Assembly: GCA_014075275.1 (NCBI GenBank)
Contig: CP046179.1
Coordinates: forward strand, 1,125,932-1,189,931
DNA length: 64,000 nucleotides
Direction of reading: 5' to 3'
Source: Boseongicola sp.
Lineage (GTDB): Bacteria > Pseudomonadota > Alphaproteobacteria > Rhodobacterales > Rhodobacteraceae
In this document: piece by piece, positions 62,313 to 64,000 of the stretch
How positions within the stretch are numbered: position 1 is the stretch's first letter
How the letters are laid out: every line of letters starts with the position of its first letter
Made by a program: the position numbers and the translations under genes
The notes under the pieces: generated by a model
The model's database searches: none
What the model was told of the DNA's origin: nothing
Seen by the model: only the letters and a program-made list of their open reading frames with translations

Positions 62313-63274
62313 GCCTTTGCATCCTCGTCGCTGGCGTCTTCATCGTCGTCGCCGTAAAGGTCTTCGTCGTCGTCCAGGACACCTTCTTCGCGCAATGTCT
62401 CGACACGGATGCGTTCGACCCGTTTCACTAGCTGGATCGAAATTTCATAAAGCCCGTAAACGACCGTAAAGAGAATAACCTGTGTGACCACGTCTGGCGG
62501 TGTGATCAGCGCGGCAAGAACAAGAATACCGACCATGGCGTATTTGCGCATATCGGCAAGGCCGCGCGCCGACACCAGACCCGCCTTGCCCATCAGTGTC
62601 AGCAGAACCGGAAGCTGAAAACACAGACCAAAGGCCATGATGAAAGTCAGCGAAATGCTTAAGGATTCGTTGACCTTACCAAAGAATGTGATCCGCAGAC
62701 CATTTTGCGTTTCCGGAACGACGGCGGCACTTTCCGGCAAATCTTCAACCGCGCCGGACAATAGATTGGCAAAGATCGAGCTGACATCGGCAAAGCCCAG
62801 AAAGAAAGACATCGCCAGCGGCGTGACGACAAAATGCGCGAAAGACGCGCCCAATAGGAACATCACCGGCGAGGCAATCAGAAACGGCAGGAACGCGTTT
62901 TTCTCGTTGCGATAGAGCCCCGGTGCCACGAACCGCCACATCTGAAAGCCGATCACCGGAAAGGCGAGCGCGAACCCGAACACCATCGAAATGCGGAATA
63001 GCGTGAACAGGTATTCCTGCGGGCTGGTATATTGCAGCGTTGGCGACGGGTCGCCCAGAACGCGCAGGGTTTCTTCGATGGGACGCAGCATGAATTGCAG
63101 CACATGTTCGGCGATGAAATCCCCCTGAATGGGGATGAAAAACACCGATATGCCGATCAAAAGAGCGATGACGGAGCGGATCAACCGTGTCCGCAGTTCG
63201 GCCAAATGCTCGATCAGGGGCGCAGAGCTGTCGTCGATGCCGTCTTCAGGGTCAGGATCGGTCGCGTCGCTCAT
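62309..63274 (-). CDS. tatC: twin-arginine translocase subunit TatC
   Basis: Receptor for twin-arginine signal peptides in the inner membrane. 321 residues, six membrane segments; conserved LAELRTRLIRSV near residue 25 and the signature FGFALAFPVIGFQMWRFV. The C-terminus is an acidic extension. Overlaps tatB by 4 bases. Confidence 0.96.
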   Translation of the reverse strand: MSDATDPDPEDGIDDSSAPLIEHLAELRTRLIRSVIALLIGISVFFIPIQGDFIAEHVLQFMLRPIEETLRVLGDPSPTLQYTSPQEYLFTLFRISMVFGFALAFPVIGFQMWRFVAPGLYRNEKNAFLPFLIASPVMFLLGASFAHFVVTPLAMSFFLGFADVSSIFANLLSGAVEDLPESAAVVPETQNGLRITFFGKVNESLSISLTFIMAFGLCFQLPVLLTLMGKAGLVSARGLADMRKYAMVGILVLAALITPPDVVTQVILFTVVYGLYEISIQLVKRVERIRVETLREEGVLDDDEDLYGDDDEDASDEDAKA

Positions 63275-63750
63275 GCAGTGTCTCCGGGCTTGGGCGCGTC
63301 AGCTTTCGGGGCGTCCGCATCTGCGGGCGCATCAGCGACCACATCCGGTTCCGGTTTTTTCCACTTGCTTGCCATTGCCTCGGCATTCGCGCGGGCTTTC
63401 TTGGCCGTCTCGGCGCGCTCTTCTGCCAGCTTGGCAGTTTCAGGACCTATGGATTTGGCTTTCTCAGAGGGCTTCGTCGGGTCCCAACTGTCAAACTTGT
63501 CAGCGGCTTCGTTCAAACGATCCAGACCCATCTTCGAGGGCGAAGTCGCGCTCTTCAGATCCGCGGCTACGTCTTTCACGCCGGTTTCATCGGCCGCATC
63601 TTCCATCGCGCGTTGAAACTCGCGCGCCATGCGCTTGATCTTGGCAGTAAACCTGCCAAGTGTCCGGAACATGCCCGGAAGGTCTTTCGGCCCGATGACG
63701 ATCAACGCCACAACGCCAATGACCAGAAGTTCGCTCCAGCCGATGTCCAT
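63271..63750 (-). CDS. tatB: Sec-independent translocase subunit TatB
   Basis: 159 residues: N-terminal membrane helix MDIGWSELLVIGVVALIVIG, then PKDLPGMFRTLGRF amphipathic helix and a long polar tail. Binds signal peptides with TatC. Overlaps tatC; lies 22 bases after tatA. Confidence 0.95.
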   Translation of the reverse strand: MDIGWSELLVIGVVALIVIGPKDLPGMFRTLGRFTAKIKRMAREFQRAMEDAADETGVKDVAADLKSATSPSKMGLDRLNEAADKFDSWDPTKPSEKAKSIGPETAKLAEERAETAKKARANAEAMASKWKKPEPDVVADAPADADAPKADAPKPGDTA

Positions 63751-63772
63751 GGATCAGGTCAGGACAGGTCGC

Positions 63773-63994
63773 TCAGACCTTGTCCTTTTCCTCTTCTTCC
63801 GGAGTCACATCGCGGGCCACTTCAGCGGCTTCGTCTTCAATCTCTTTCTTGCCGTCATCGACGCCTTTCTTGAAGGCGGTGATGCCCTTGCCCACTTCGC
63901 CCATCAAAGACGAGATTTTGCCGCGTCCAAAAAGGACCAGAACGACGATGGCGATCAGCAGAAGGCCGGGAAGGCCGATATTACCAAGTCCCAT
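63773..63994 (-). CDS. tatA: Sec-independent translocase subunit TatA
   Basis: 73 residues: MGLGNIGLPGLLLIAIVVLV membrane helix, FGRGKISSLMGEVGKGITAF amphipathic helix, acidic tail. Pore-forming subunit of the Tat system. First gene of the tatABC run; its start lies 6 bases from the window end. Confidence 0.95.
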   Translation of the reverse strand: MGLGNIGLPGLLLIAIVVLVLFGRGKISSLMGEVGKGITAFKKGVDDGKKEIEDEAAEVARDVTPEEEEKDKV

Positions 63995-64000
63995 GGTTCT

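Noticed and set aside
1-64000. CRISPR array, prophage or defence island
   Set aside because: No regularly spaced direct repeats, cas genes, phage structural genes or recognisable defence genes anywhere in the window.

Overview
The window looks like chromosomal DNA of a marine alphaproteobacterium of the family Rhodobacteraceae (Roseobacter-like). The signs are a circularly permuted two-piece tmRNA with an SspB adaptor gene, VPLPA-CTERM sorting signals, a DUF1476 zeta-type ATPase inhibitor, an RNase E with an acidic insertion in its S1 domain, and the cysG-DUF2849-cysI-cysH-DUF934-fpr sulfite-assimilation cluster. Most genes are core housekeeping genes in short operons, often with ATGA or TGATG overlaps.

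Layout. 1-1.2 kb: fabG (partial) and fabD. 1.3-5.9 kb: a cytochrome b561-YceI fusion, a lipoprotein, and a minus-strand DinB/hydrolase/acuI operon. 6.0-7.6 kb: the permuted tmRNA, a broken DUF6572 gene, and sspB, which recognises tmRNA-tagged proteins. 7.7-10.2 kb: fumC and small companions. 10.2-14 kb: a P450, a broken hydrolase-like gene, ccdA and a TusA-like gene. 14-17 kb: rne with a long leader. 17.3-20.4 kb: a DctB/DctD-like two-component pair whose regulator lacks the GAFTGA loop. 20.4-22.1 kb: purC-purS-purQ. 22.2-24 kb: zeta inhibitor, a small protein, coaD and a CBS protein. 24-26.6 kb: a broken LysR gene divergent from mmsA. 26.8-29.2 kb: an IS66 element with an exact 8-bp target duplication. 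29.5-31.2 kb: two VPLPA-CTERM proteins. 31.6-35.2 kb: a carboxylate-amine ligase, a DUF808 protein and a second P450. 35.2-41.3 kb: an Lrp-type regulator divergent from the sulfite-assimilation operon. 41.3-44.2 kb: an Ala/Glu-rich membrane-anchored protein, infC with a non-AUG start, and two hypotheticals. 44.4-47.8 kb: pyrC, pyrE, dnaB. 47.9-55.8 kb: a PAP2 phosphatase, DUF1194-DUF3592-alr-mlaE-mlaF, a hypothetical, radA, cvpA. 56.5-64 kb: purF, an SDR, surE-pcm-nlpD, a DUF815 ATPase and tatA-tatB-tatC.

No defence island, prophage, secondary-metabolite cluster or CRISPR array is visible, and I do not claim a new system. The most notable things are: three genes each interrupted by one in-frame stop, all explainable by C:G to T:A transitions, plus a frameshifted transposase; an 11-bp tandem repeat present at two intergenic loci; four copies of a REP-like palindrome; a diverged copy of the tmRNA terminal hairpin 44 bp downstream; an orphan operator-like palindrome and intrinsic terminator in the 0.68-kb gap before purF; and DnaA-box-like sites before dnaB. 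Functional calls rest on motifs and remembered families; no database search was run.
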